A stretch of DNA of 64,000 nucleotides, taken from positions 80,359,785 to 80,423,784 of the forward strand of contig CM048555.1 of the NCBI GenBank assembly GCA_026413225.1. The letters are read 5' to 3'. Source of the stretch: Otis tarda. Lineage: Eukaryota; Chordata; Aves; Otidiformes; Otididae. The position numbers and the translations under genes were made by a program. Positions 26,802-36,200 of this stretch are shown piece after piece. The notes beneath the pieces were generated by a model. That model saw only the letters and a program-made list of their open reading frames with translations, searched no databases and was not told the DNA's origin. Numbering within the stretch: position 1 is the first letter of the stretch; each line of letters begins with the position of its first letter.

Positions 26802-27413
26802 TGTTGTGGTTTAACGCCAGCTAGTAACTATGTACCACGCAGCCGCCTGCTCACCATCCCCGCTGTCAGGTGGGACTGGGGAGAGAATCGGAAAGAAATG
26901 AGAACTCATGGGTTGAGATAAAGACAATTCAATAGGTAACGCAAAAGCCACACATGTAAGCAAAGCAAAACAAGGAATTCATTCACTGCTTCCCATCAGT
27001 GAAGGTGTTCCCAGGTGTTCAACCATCTCCAGGAAAGCAGGGCTCCATCACGTCTAATAGTTACTCGGGAAGGCAAAACGCCGTAACTCCGAGCGTTGTC
27101 CCCTCCTCCCTTTCCTTCATTTTCCCCCAGCTTTATACGCTGAGCGTGACAGCGTGTGGTCTGGAATATCCCTTTGGTCAGCTGGGGTCTGCTGCCCCCG
27201 CTGCGTCCCATCCCAATTTCCTGCGCGCCCCCAGCCTCCTCGCTGGTGGGGTGATGCGAGAAGCAGAAAAGGCCTCAACTCTGTGTAACCACTGCTCGGC
27301 AACAATGAAAACCACTCTGTATTATCGACACTGTTTCCAACACAAATCCAAAATGTAGCCCCACACTAGCTGCTAAGAAGAATATTAACTCTATCCCAGC
27401 CAAAACCAGCACA
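26802..27413 (-). mobile_element. Solo LTR of an avian endogenous retrovirus (ERVL-like)
   Basis: A 612-bp LTR read on the minus strand. It begins TGTGCTGGTTTTGGCTGGGA, matching a high-copy LTR type of bird genomes that starts TGTCCTGGTTT. It ends ACCACAACA, so it has the TG...CA ends of an LTR. A TATAAAG motif sits at about the middle on the minus strand, as a promoter box should. The flanking five bases are ACAAT on one side and ATAAT on the other, a probable target-site duplication with one difference. No internal retroviral region adjoins it, so it is a solo LTR left by recombination. It is an old fossil. Family assignment to ERVL is from memory and less certain than the LTR call. Confidence 0.78.
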
Positions 27414-27994
27414 ATAATTAAATAATAGCCTCGATGCACCTTCCCAATTTTAAAAGGGAAACCTTTATTACCAAGTGATGACAAACATCCCACGCTGGCG
27501 AGCTTGGCGTTTTGTGCCACTCTTGCGCGATCAGCACACCGCTTATTTTTCTCAAGCCGGACCCGATGACGGCGGATCTCAGCACCGACCAAACCCTCGC
27601 TTGGGAAACCCCAAAGCCCAGCCTGAGCCCCACTCCAGCTTTACCTGCTCCCACCCCCAGTCCCGCGGCCCGGAGCGGACCAAGCCGCGCCGTCCCGGGA
27701 ATTTGGCGGGCCATCTGTCCGCTGGGCCGCCTCAGCCCTGCGTGGAGACGCTCCTGGATGTTCAGGGGTGGGGTGGGGTGTGCAGGGCCTCACAGCCATG
27801 AGCGGGAGGCCCTGCAGCAAAAAACTCAAGAGCGATAATTAGAAGAAACCCTTGAAATTTGGCTTTTTTTTCTGTTGTAGTGTTTTGGTTTTTTTTCGTC
27901 TTTTATTCACTTTCAGCCTTGAGGCCTTCCACGAGTCACCCTCGCCAAGCCTCCCCGCTGTTTGAGGGGCTGAGTTTTGTGGGGTGGATGGAGA
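27414..27994. other. Region between solo LTR and CpG island
   Basis: Composition rises in G+C from about 27,480. No exon or divergent gene was recognised. Sequence upstream of 27,900 includes short T-runs. Confidence 0.55.
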
Positions 27995-28190
27995 AGCAGG
28001 GCCCGGGGGGGTGCGGGAGAGGTGGGGGGAGGGGGTGCGGAGGAATTGGGGGGTACAACCCCTCTTCTGAGGGGCCTTTTCCCGGGGGGACACCCCCAGC
28101 GCGGGAGGGGGCCCGCTCCCCGGGCGCCAGACGTGCGCGGCGCGGGTGCCGCTCTTCCCGCTCCTCCCTCGCGCCGCCCCACTCGTTGGC

Positions 28191-28210
28191 GGGGGGGCGG
28201 GGGGGCGGGG
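28191..28210 (+). promoter_or_regulatory. Tandem GC boxes (Sp1/KLF type)
   Basis: Two adjacent copies of the GGGGGCGG type lie directly upstream of the CRE. The G-runs also make a G-quadruplex plausible on this strand. Confidence 0.55.
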
Positions 28211-28240
28211 AAAACCCCGCTGCCAGTGGCCGGCGTGCGC

Positions 28241-28250
28241 GTGACGTCAC
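28241..28250. promoter_or_regulatory. Perfect cAMP-response element (CREB/ATF site)
   Basis: GTGACGTCAC is a full 10-bp palindrome containing the consensus CRE TGACGTCA, 185 bp upstream of the attractin ATG inside the CpG island. CREs of this form close to the start site bind CREB/ATF factors. Use in this bird is inferred. Confidence 0.6.
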
Positions 28251-28387
28251 CGGCGGCGCGGCACCGCCCTCCCGCTGCGCCTTCCCGCCCCTTCTCCGCG
28301 CCTCGCGGCCACCGTAGCGGGAGCGGCGGAAGCCTTCCCCCCCCCCACCCCCCCTCCCCTCCCCTCACCGGGAGAGCGCGGCGGCGG

Positions 28388-28510
28388 ATGGTCCGCCTTG
28401 TCCCGCCCGCCCCTCCCGGAATCGGCGGTGGCAAATGGCGCGGGAGAGGGCGGCGTGGCGAGGCGGGAGGTGGCTGCTGTTGCTGCTGTTGGCGTTGCTG
28501 TCGTTGTTGA
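28388..28510 (+). other. Upstream ORF overlapping the attractin start codon
   Basis: An ATG 47 bp before the attractin ATG opens a different frame of 40 codons that runs across the main start and stops at a TGA at 28,508-28,510. It has the same Kozak quality as the main start (C at -3, G at +4). Its product would begin MVRLVPPAPPG and end in a Cys-rich tail, because the Leu-rich signal-peptide codons read as TGC/TGT in this frame. If the transcript begins upstream of 28,388, ribosomes must scan past this ATG to make attractin. A translational brake is inference; the peptide itself probably has no function. Confidence 0.5.
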
Positions 28511-28688
28511 CGCCGGGGTTGGGGCCCGCCGCCGCCGCCGCCGGCGCCGCCACCGAGGAGGCGGCGGGGGTGAAGGAATGCGACAAGCCCTGCGCTAACG
28601 GCGGGCGGTGCCAACCGGCCAGCGGGCAGTGCGAGTGCCAGCCCGGCTGGGTGGGCGACCAGTGCCAGCACTGCGGGGGACGGTTCAG
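28435..28688 (+). CDS. ATRN: Attractin exon 1: signal peptide and EGF-like domain
   Basis: First coding exon of attractin, a large type I membrane glycoprotein known in mammals for agouti/melanocortin signalling, myelin maintenance and immune-cell interactions. Seen: residues 1-12 are Arg-rich, 13-25 form a Leu-rich hydrophobic core (WLLLLLLALLSLL), and 32-39 are an Ala/Gly linker coded by GCC repeats, together a plausible signal peptide. Residues 48-80 are an EGF-like domain with Cys at 49, 53, 59, 66, 68 and 77, then CQHCGGRFR leading into the CUB domain. The stretch KECDKPCANGGRC closely resembles mammalian ATRN as remembered and differs from ATRNL1. The ATG (C at -3, G at +4) is the first in-frame ATG found. 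The exon ends after two bases of a codon at a perfect donor (CAG|GTGAGT), phase 2. The leader is shorter than the mammalian one as remembered. Confidence 0.93.
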
Positions 28689-29790
28689 GTGAGTGTCCCC
28701 CCTCCGGAAGGCCCCGGGGCTGGGGGGTGTCCCCCCGGGTTGGGAACGTTTAGGGACTATACCGGGAGGGTGAGGGGCAGCTGCGGGAGGGGAGCGGGCG
28801 GGAGCGGCTGTGGGGGCACCGGTTGGGGGAGAGGGGATGAGCGGTGGCTGCGAGGGGTTGGGGAGGCGGGGGGACAACAGGGACCTGGTGGCCCTGGTTC
28901 AGGCTGCGCAAAGGGACGCGGGGGCGGGGGGGGAGTGTGAGAAGGTTTGGGGTTCAGGGTGCTTTTTGGGCTTTCGAAAGGGGTGGGAGCCTCCGGGGCT
29001 GAGGGGGCCCGGTTTTGAGGGCAGCAGGGCCACGGGTGCGAGGGAGAGATCCGGGTGCAGTTGTAGGAGCGTGTTGAGGGGACAACAAACCCCAAACCCC
29101 TTTGGGTGTCCCTGCTCGAGTTTGGGCAGGGACCGTGCTGAGGGTAGTGGGGGTGATCCAGGGGGATGTGGGTGCAAAGGGCTGAATGGGGGACATCAGG
29201 GGTTTGGGTGCAGAAGGGGAGGTTTAGGGGCGTGTGGCTGTGAGGGGGGCAGGCTTGAGGGGTGACAGAGGGTGGCGGGACCATGGGTGTGATGGGCTGA
29301 GGGTGCACAAGACCAGGTTTGGAGGGGTAAGCAGTTGGGCTGCATGGGTGGGGGGGTCTGGGAGTAAGGGGATGTGGGTGTTGGGTGCCCCCACCGAGCA
29401 GCAGTTGGCGTGTAAGCAGCGGTTGGTGAGTGCAGGGTGTTTGTGCTGCAGAGGCACCTGCGAGGGGGCAGCATTTTGGGTGCTGGGTGCGCAGGGGTAA
29501 CTGGGGGTCGCTGATGGGTCTGAGGGGCTGTGGGTGTAGCGGGTGCTCGGACTGGAGGACAGCCTGGGTGTGGGGCCAGTTCCTGGGCGGGGGCAGATAC
29601 AGGACAAACACTGAAGTGCGGACGGGGGGCTGGATCTGGCTGGGAGCAGGTTGGAGTGGGAGAGGAAGGGCAGGGAAGCGGGTGTTAGGGCTGGGTGGAG
29701 GAAAAGGGGTGTTTGGGGGAGTATAAGCAAGCTCAGGGGGGCAGATGGCATAAGCAGGTTAAGGGTGAATTTGGGAGAGATGTACACTGG
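28689..29790 (+). repeat. G-rich, quadruplex-prone start of intron 1
   Basis: The coding strand carries many runs of three to six G at short spacing, for example GGGG-TT-GGGG-AGGC-GGGGGG at 28,854-28,873, and GGGTG/GGGCTG motifs repeat loosely to about 29,800. The minus strand is matchingly C-rich and gives long but low-complexity Pro/Ser/His open frames that should not be read as genes. G-rich first-intron starts are usual in CpG-island genes of birds. Confidence 0.6.
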
Positions 29791-31135
29791 GGAGAGAAGC
29801 AGCCTCTTAAAGGGGGTAGCTGGCATGTGGGGAGGCTCAGCTCCTGGGGCAGAGGAGCGTGGGCAGGAGTGGTGCTGGCTCTTGGGGCGGGACAGTGGGA
29901 ATAACAGCTTCTGGGTTTGCTGGGGGACAAGAGCAGAGCTGGGCAGCTGGAGTTCGAACAGGACGGGGGTGGTGTGGGGGTCCTGTCTCTGCGCTTGTCC
30001 AGTCCGGGTGCATATGTGTGTGTGCGGGGGCGAGGGGTGTCTGCGCAGGAGGAAGGGTGATCTTTGGGCTGCACGATACTGGAAAACGTGTTGCGTGCAG
30101 TGCTGAGGCCAGTTCTAGTGGTGATGGGATACTCAGTTGGGTTGTGAGTCTGAAGTCTATCCCATGGGCTGAGAAATGGGAAATCTTCATGGGAGTAGCC
30201 TGGAAATGCACCTGGCTTCTCTGCATGAACTTCTGTTTTCAGTGGAAGAGGGGATTCTGTAAGATGGTTACCTGCTTTGGTTTTATCAGCCCTGGCAACC
30301 GGAGAGCCGGCGCGTGCGTCTGCGTGCGTTAGGTGAATTCCCTGGGCAGAGCTGACTCTTGGAAAAGAAGGAAATGAAAAAAGGATGATTATTCTAGGCA
30401 GCGCTTGCTTTCTTGGGGAGCTCCCTGAGGAAAGTACCAGCCACCCTTGGCCAGCGTTCCCTGTAGGTCTGGGGGAAGGGGAGCTGTTCCTTTGCGTGCT
30501 TCAGGAGTTGAGGCTTCTATTTTTTTTTTATTTGTGTTTTTTGACAGTCTGGATGTGTGCTGCAGCCACTTTGAAAGGCGTTTTGTGTGGAAACCATGCC
30601 AGGCTAGGCAAGCCCTGGAAGTCAAAAGCTTCCTTTTGAATGTTTTTTGCCACTGTCGTGATAAGAATTCTCTTCCAGTTGAGAGAGGGCATTGTGAAAT
30701 AGCCACTGATCTGTTAATTTCCTCGAGTGGTTTAGGGTGTTGGTCATTTTAAGGGGACTAGATGAGAATAAAGGCAGAGGCTTCTTTCCTGAAAGGCAAA
30801 ACTGGTGCTGCTGAGTAAAAAAAGAATTGGTATATATCCACTGCTTATGGGCTTTATTTTTTTTTTTTTTTAATAAAACTTTTGGTTTCTTTTTCACATA
30901 GAATTCTGGTCTAAAACTTTTAACTGAAAATACAATGCATGTTTTTCTCTCTAGGTGTTTTATTTAGCTGTTTGTTTATTTATTTATCAGTGAGTTGAAG
31001 TTTCCAGGAATGTTTTTAAACTTTGAGCTCTGAGAAAAGTGCAAACAAGTGTTTTCAGTAATGTTCAGTCACAACTTTCACATGCTTTGAGTCTACTCTG
31101 TCTCTTGTCAGAAATGGCATTGCAGGGTTTGGTGA

Positions 31136-31172
31136 TTTTTTTTTTTTTTTATTTTTTTTTTTTTTTTTTTTT
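31136..31172 (+). repeat. T-run with one A
   Basis: 15 T, one A, 21 T in attractin intron 1. Could be the antisense poly(A) of an old retrocopy, but no gene-like sequence adjoins it. Confidence 0.85.
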
Positions 31173-32535
31173 GGTGCGTGACTGTCAAGAGCTTCACTGT
31201 AAAAGGCTCGACGTGTTATTAGACGCTGTAGGTACAAATGGGAAGTGGAAAGGCAGGTGAAAATTATTTTCTAAGTGTGGTATATTCCACATGCTTATCT
31301 GCTTGACCGAGAGATGTAATTAAACTTGGCATGTTAATCTTCCTGTCCTTATCTCCGTGTATATGATGACTGTATTTGTGGCCTTGACTTTTTTGTTTAC
31401 ATTGAGCGCTGGGCTTGCCGTGATCCAACTTGTGCTTCGCTGATCTACTAATCCCCTGCATCTTCCTGTGTTAGCAGCTTCCTGTTGCAATCCGCTCGCC
31501 TTCTCCACGGGGGAGGTCTGTTTATTCAGGCTGTGGTTAGAAACATAGGTGACAAACCCAGGGTGGACCATCTCCTGCCTTGTTTCGCCCAACCTGTGAA
31601 AGGGGAGGCGATACGCGGTGTGTTACTGCGTCATGCGGATGTGTGTGGGGGTTTTTGAAGACGCGTGGTGTGCTGTGTGTCCTTAAGAAGAAAGAGGCAG
31701 AGCAGGAGTGTACCTGCGTGTGGTTTCGCTAGTGGTTGTTCTTGGTTGTAGGAATGGCTTCTGAGAAAACACTGACCTCTGCATGGATCCGTCATGTTCT
31801 TCGAGGGGTAGAAGATTGACTTATGAAGGACTTCAAGTGACTTTTTAAAGATGTGGAACCAGCCACTTGAGTTCTTTAAAGATAAAGACTGAAATCTTGG
31901 TGTGTTGGGAAGCTGAAATAGAAAATACAGGACACGCCTGATGCGCTTCTGTTCTCTCTTTCTGTATAAACCTCCAGCGGGCTTCTGTGCTGGCTGGAGT
32001 CTGCAGGCCAGTGGCTTCCAGCCGCCGTAGCCTGGGCTAGAGAGGACCATTGCTGGGAGGGATGAGAAATCTCCCAGTTGCAGAGCTGAAGATAACGCTT
32101 TCGAGCAGTGGGAGCTCAGGAGCACCAAACTCAAAGTGAACTTTCCAGATGCTGCGAGCTTTGAGACCGCAAATTCTTTAAAGCGCTTTCGTAGCTCCGT
32201 GGCACAACCCCTTCTCCTGCTGGGATTGAGTTGTTTCAGCCAGCTGCCTGATCAGCAGATAGACGGGGACCGCTGAGGGAGGTAAAGCAGAGATTAAGAA
32301 ATGAGTTCTATTTTACATGGATTTATTGGGCAGAGATCGTAGAGGATGGGATTACCAAATTCAGGATAGCGCTTGGCTTTTGGAACGGTAATTGCGTGCG
32401 AGTTGTGTATAGGCACGCTGCAGGGTGACTTGATGTGTGATTGTAGCTGAAAATATGAACAGAGGATGTTTTCACTATATAATGAAATACCAAATGGTTC
32501 CAGAAAACTAGTTTTTGGATGTAAAGGCACTGGTC

Positions 32536-32562
32536 TTTTTTTTTTTTTTTTTTTTTTTTTTT
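32536..32562 (+). repeat. Run of 27 T
   Basis: Homopolymer in intron 1; nothing recognisable is attached to it. Confidence 0.85.
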
Positions 32563-33194
32563 GGGGTGGGAGATGGAATACGCTATGCAGCCCTTAGCAA
32601 TGCAACGTGACAGTTGGAGGGGAAAAAGAAATATCAGAGTGTATCTTTTAAACTACCTCTTTATTAATTTAATGGAGGCAGTTACGCGCTGCCGATTGAA
32701 CATTATTAAGGAGCCAGTGGTAAGGCAGTGTCCTTGGCCAAAGAGTGTTACAGTGAAGTGGGATTTTATCTCTGGTGGATTTGGGTAATTCAGAAATTGA
32801 GAGAGTTGCTAGCTGGCAAAGAACTGTCGCAGTTTCCAGTCTTAAACAAATGGGAACTTTTGGTGAAAAGCTAGCATACAAAACCGTTGTCTTCAGAAAG
32901 CTACCTGGTGCAGTTTAAAGCTTTAGGAAAGTCAGGAAGCTACTTAATGTATCCAAGGATATTGGCAATTTGAATCGAATCAGTTTAAGTGCTCAAATTA
33001 GATTTGGGTGCTGCCTTTGTGCCTGATCCCCGTTCTGTTTCTCTCTTTTCATTAGTACATTATCGTGCTTTAAAATGATTTTCTCAGCCATGTTGCCGTG
33101 TGAAAGACTTGGTGCAAATGTTGTGCGCCGGTAGTAAAAGAATAAGCTATTCAAGTAGGAAGCATTAAAGCATTATCAATTTTAAAGAATACAC

Positions 33195-33206
33195 GGGGGG
33201 GGGGGG
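33195..33206 (+). repeat. Run of 12 G
   Basis: An isolated G homopolymer in otherwise AT-rich intron sequence. Its length is likely to vary between individuals or sequencing reads. Confidence 0.8.
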
Positions 33207-36200
33207 AAAGAACCTTTGTATGCTTTTATGTAGTTCTTGGAGGCGTTATTTCCAACTCTGGATTTATAATTTTGCTATCTGTATACGTATATCTGTATTT
33301 CTGTTTATATATGCATGTATTTAAATGATCTCTTCATGGAGAGAGAAACTCATGGCTAGTATTTAATCTGAATTCTCACTGTTTTCTTGTTACTCTCACT
33401 GTTTTATTGGACAGCCTGACATTTTATTAGGGCTGTTGTAAGAACAAAAATTCATCTGTAAAATAATTCAGTATTTTTGAAATATCTGAAATGTTCCACA
33501 CTTTTTGCCTTGCACTGAACGACGCGCATAAATAACTGACTTGCTGAGGTTTTGTTGGTATTTACAATAAGCTCACTCCTTATCATTACTTTTCAGTCTG
33601 CTTTATAGCAAGGAGTCAGTAGCGGAAAACTCAGACCACTAAGGCAACGCAGTGCGCGCGAGGTCCTTCCTGTCATCTCTGCTTCGTGCACATCAAATCT
33701 CTTCACCCTTGGAGCGTTAGTTATCGGAATTATTGAACAGCTCGTGGGTGCGACCTGTGAGTGAGAGGAGTAAGTAGCATCCAGCTGCTGGGCACGTCTG
33801 AGCGCTGAGACCTCCGGGAGCGGCGCAGGTGGAGGACAACCTTCCTCTGCCTGTCAATTCCAGGAAGGTATCACTGCCTCAGACTTGATGGCAAATGCTT
33901 CCTTTTCTGCAGTGGTCAACACGAAAGGCACTTCTGTCTCATTTCTCTGTGTCTGTTTGAATGTCAGGGGATAGCTGCCTGAGTCGCTTCAGCAGAAGTC
34001 TGACACTGCTCTAGATTTTTCCATTATTTCACAGCCTCAGTTGCTTTTTTCATTATGGATCCGAAATAAGCTCACGTCCAACTGGGTGTTTGTTACCATC
34101 TTAGTCAATTTACATGTAACATAAATGAAGTCTGTTGGAATATCAACAAATGACTGAGGTTAGCACTGTTTTCACTGAAACAACTTGCTTATTTTCTTTT
34201 TTTAAGCTTTCAAAAGAGCTAGAACCATCTATGCTTTTATCATGCCTCCTGCTAAAGTTAAATAGCATTTGGAATGCATGTGAGGGATTTCACTTTCCTG
34301 GCTTGTTCCTCTGAAGCTTTCGTGAGCAATCAAATTGAAAACCATGAGCTTATTGCGCCTAACGTAAGTGTCTGTGAGGTTCCTTGCTGAAAATCCTCTA
34401 TATATTGAGATAACGCTGCTGCTGACCAAACTGTTGTATTATTGCATTAATGTATGATACCTTCGGGTCCTCTTTTCTTAAAAAGCCGCTTTCCTTGAAG
34501 AATTTTTTTTCCAATTTAAAGTTCCAAGCGCAGCGCTTGGAATTAGCTTCTTGATCTGGTAGAGCTTTGCTTTTTTTTTTTTTTTTTGCTGCGCTCAAAA
34601 TGTTCTCAGCAAGCAGTTCTTTGGGAGCTCTTAAATCCCATCTTCTAGAGCGCGGTGAAAAAGTAGAGTGAAAAGTGCAGAAGATGAGATGGAGAATTTT
34701 GTGATTTCGTAGGTGAAGAGGTTTTGGTGGAGGAGGAGTGAGCTGCTGCAAACTGGAATTCACCGTAAGGAGGACTGCAAGGGTTTATTACGGTAGTTTC
34801 TTCTTGCATAGCCATGTGCTAACATCTGCCTGTGTAAACACTGCCATTTCTTGAAAGCGGGGCTGGAAAATTTGATAATCAATTTTACAGCACAGAGCAG
34901 AGATGATCATTTGCTTTTGTGCGTGGCTTTGAATCAAATACTCATTTAGTCACTGCAATACCGAACCAGTAATGATGTTTGCTTTTTGTTTCCTGCTTTT
35001 GTTCGCGTGCTTTGTTTGTGGCTGATCCACATGGAGTTCCTGTAGAGTCTACTTGAGACTGTCACTAATGCCCTTCCCTCTCTTTGCTTAAAATAAATAT
35101 TTGTTTAATAGAGATGCAGGTTGCTGCAAGGATTTTGGTGGATGTGCTGCACGTGTTCAGTTCAGGGCACGGTTTTCACTTGCAGAGCTTGAAATCCTTG
35201 GGATTCGCAAAACGGAAGGGCTCTGTCCTGATTGGAATCGTTAGGAATGGCCAGAGACCTTAATTGCATACTGAACAATCTCCATGTGAAAATCTGATAA
35301 GCTCAATTTGGTACATGGGAATAGTGGAGGATTTTTAGAATGGTATTTTAAAGAAAACAACTCAGTATTTTGGATTGTCAATAGCCTTAGCGCATCTCGT
35401 GTGACAGAGAAGGATTTCAACATTTTGCTGACTGGCTGAGCAATATTCCTGCTAAAGAAGGGCAGCTGATCTCTACATCAAATTGGATGAAATACTTCTA
35501 GGACGCCCCAGGATCCAGTTAACAATCTTGGTACTGGTTGCGGCTCCATTTGGTAAAACATATTTCCTGCAGCATGGTCAGATTCAGAATGTTCAGTTCT
35601 CTGGAAATGCAGAAGTGGAATTGAGCTGGTTTAAAGGAGATCACGGTAGCGGAGGCGGTCTGGGCATTTGAACCAAGGGTTTTCTACCGTATAAACTACC
35701 TTTTTTTTCCCCTGCCATGCCTGTTGACCTCATAGCTGCAGAAGAAATAATGTCGCTGTGCACAACACTCATCTCAGACGTGCTTATTGTGTGTGGTAAA
35801 AATTCAAATAGGGGCTGTGGCTTCCTGTAGGTAGAGTGTTACGTGTCCTGTTAGGGGTGAAAATTATCTGTAATGCCTTCTGCCATCATCCAGTGCCACT
35901 CAGCTTTCTGCAGAGACTAATAGGTACGAGCTCCACTGTGAAAATCCCAGTTTTTCTATTATTTGTCTCCTCTTACTATTTCCTGTTTTTCAGAAACCCT
36001 GTGTTTTTTCTTTACTGGTTTCTGTAATCTGAAAGGACACAAAATAAGGAAGGCCACGTTAGGAAAACACCCTTTTGAAGGCTTTATTAGTCAGTGTTTG
36101 CGTTGCATGAAAATTTAACACCCGTCGCCAAGGTGGTGCTTGTCTACTCAAAAGTCTAAGAAGCTTGACACAGAGGAATTAGCATTTTTTGTAAACTCCT

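Larger units (their letters stand above)
27995..28434 (+). promoter_or_regulatory. ATRN: CpG-island promoter and 5'UTR region of attractin
   Basis: Base composition changes sharply here from about even to very G+C- and CpG-rich, and stays so through exon 1 into the first intron. No TATA box is evident near the start codon. GC boxes occur on both strands (CCGCCCC near 28,174; two GGGGCGG at 28,191-28,210; CCCGCCCC near 28,282), along with a perfect cAMP-response element. A short GC-rich hairpin (GCGGGG-AAAA-CCCCGC) spans 28,205-28,220. This is the expected layout of a broadly expressed CpG-island promoter. The transcription start cannot be placed from sequence alone. Confidence 0.82.

Noticed and set aside
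27913-28671. 252-codon minus-strand open frame across the CpG island
   Set aside because: It is the GC-rich shadow of the attractin promoter and exon 1, with low-complexity Pro/Arg/Gly/Gln content and no domain.
28757-29611. 284-codon minus-strand open frame rich in Pro, Ser and His
   Set aside because: It reads the C-rich complement of the G-rich start of intron 1, where stop codons are rare. No gene signal.
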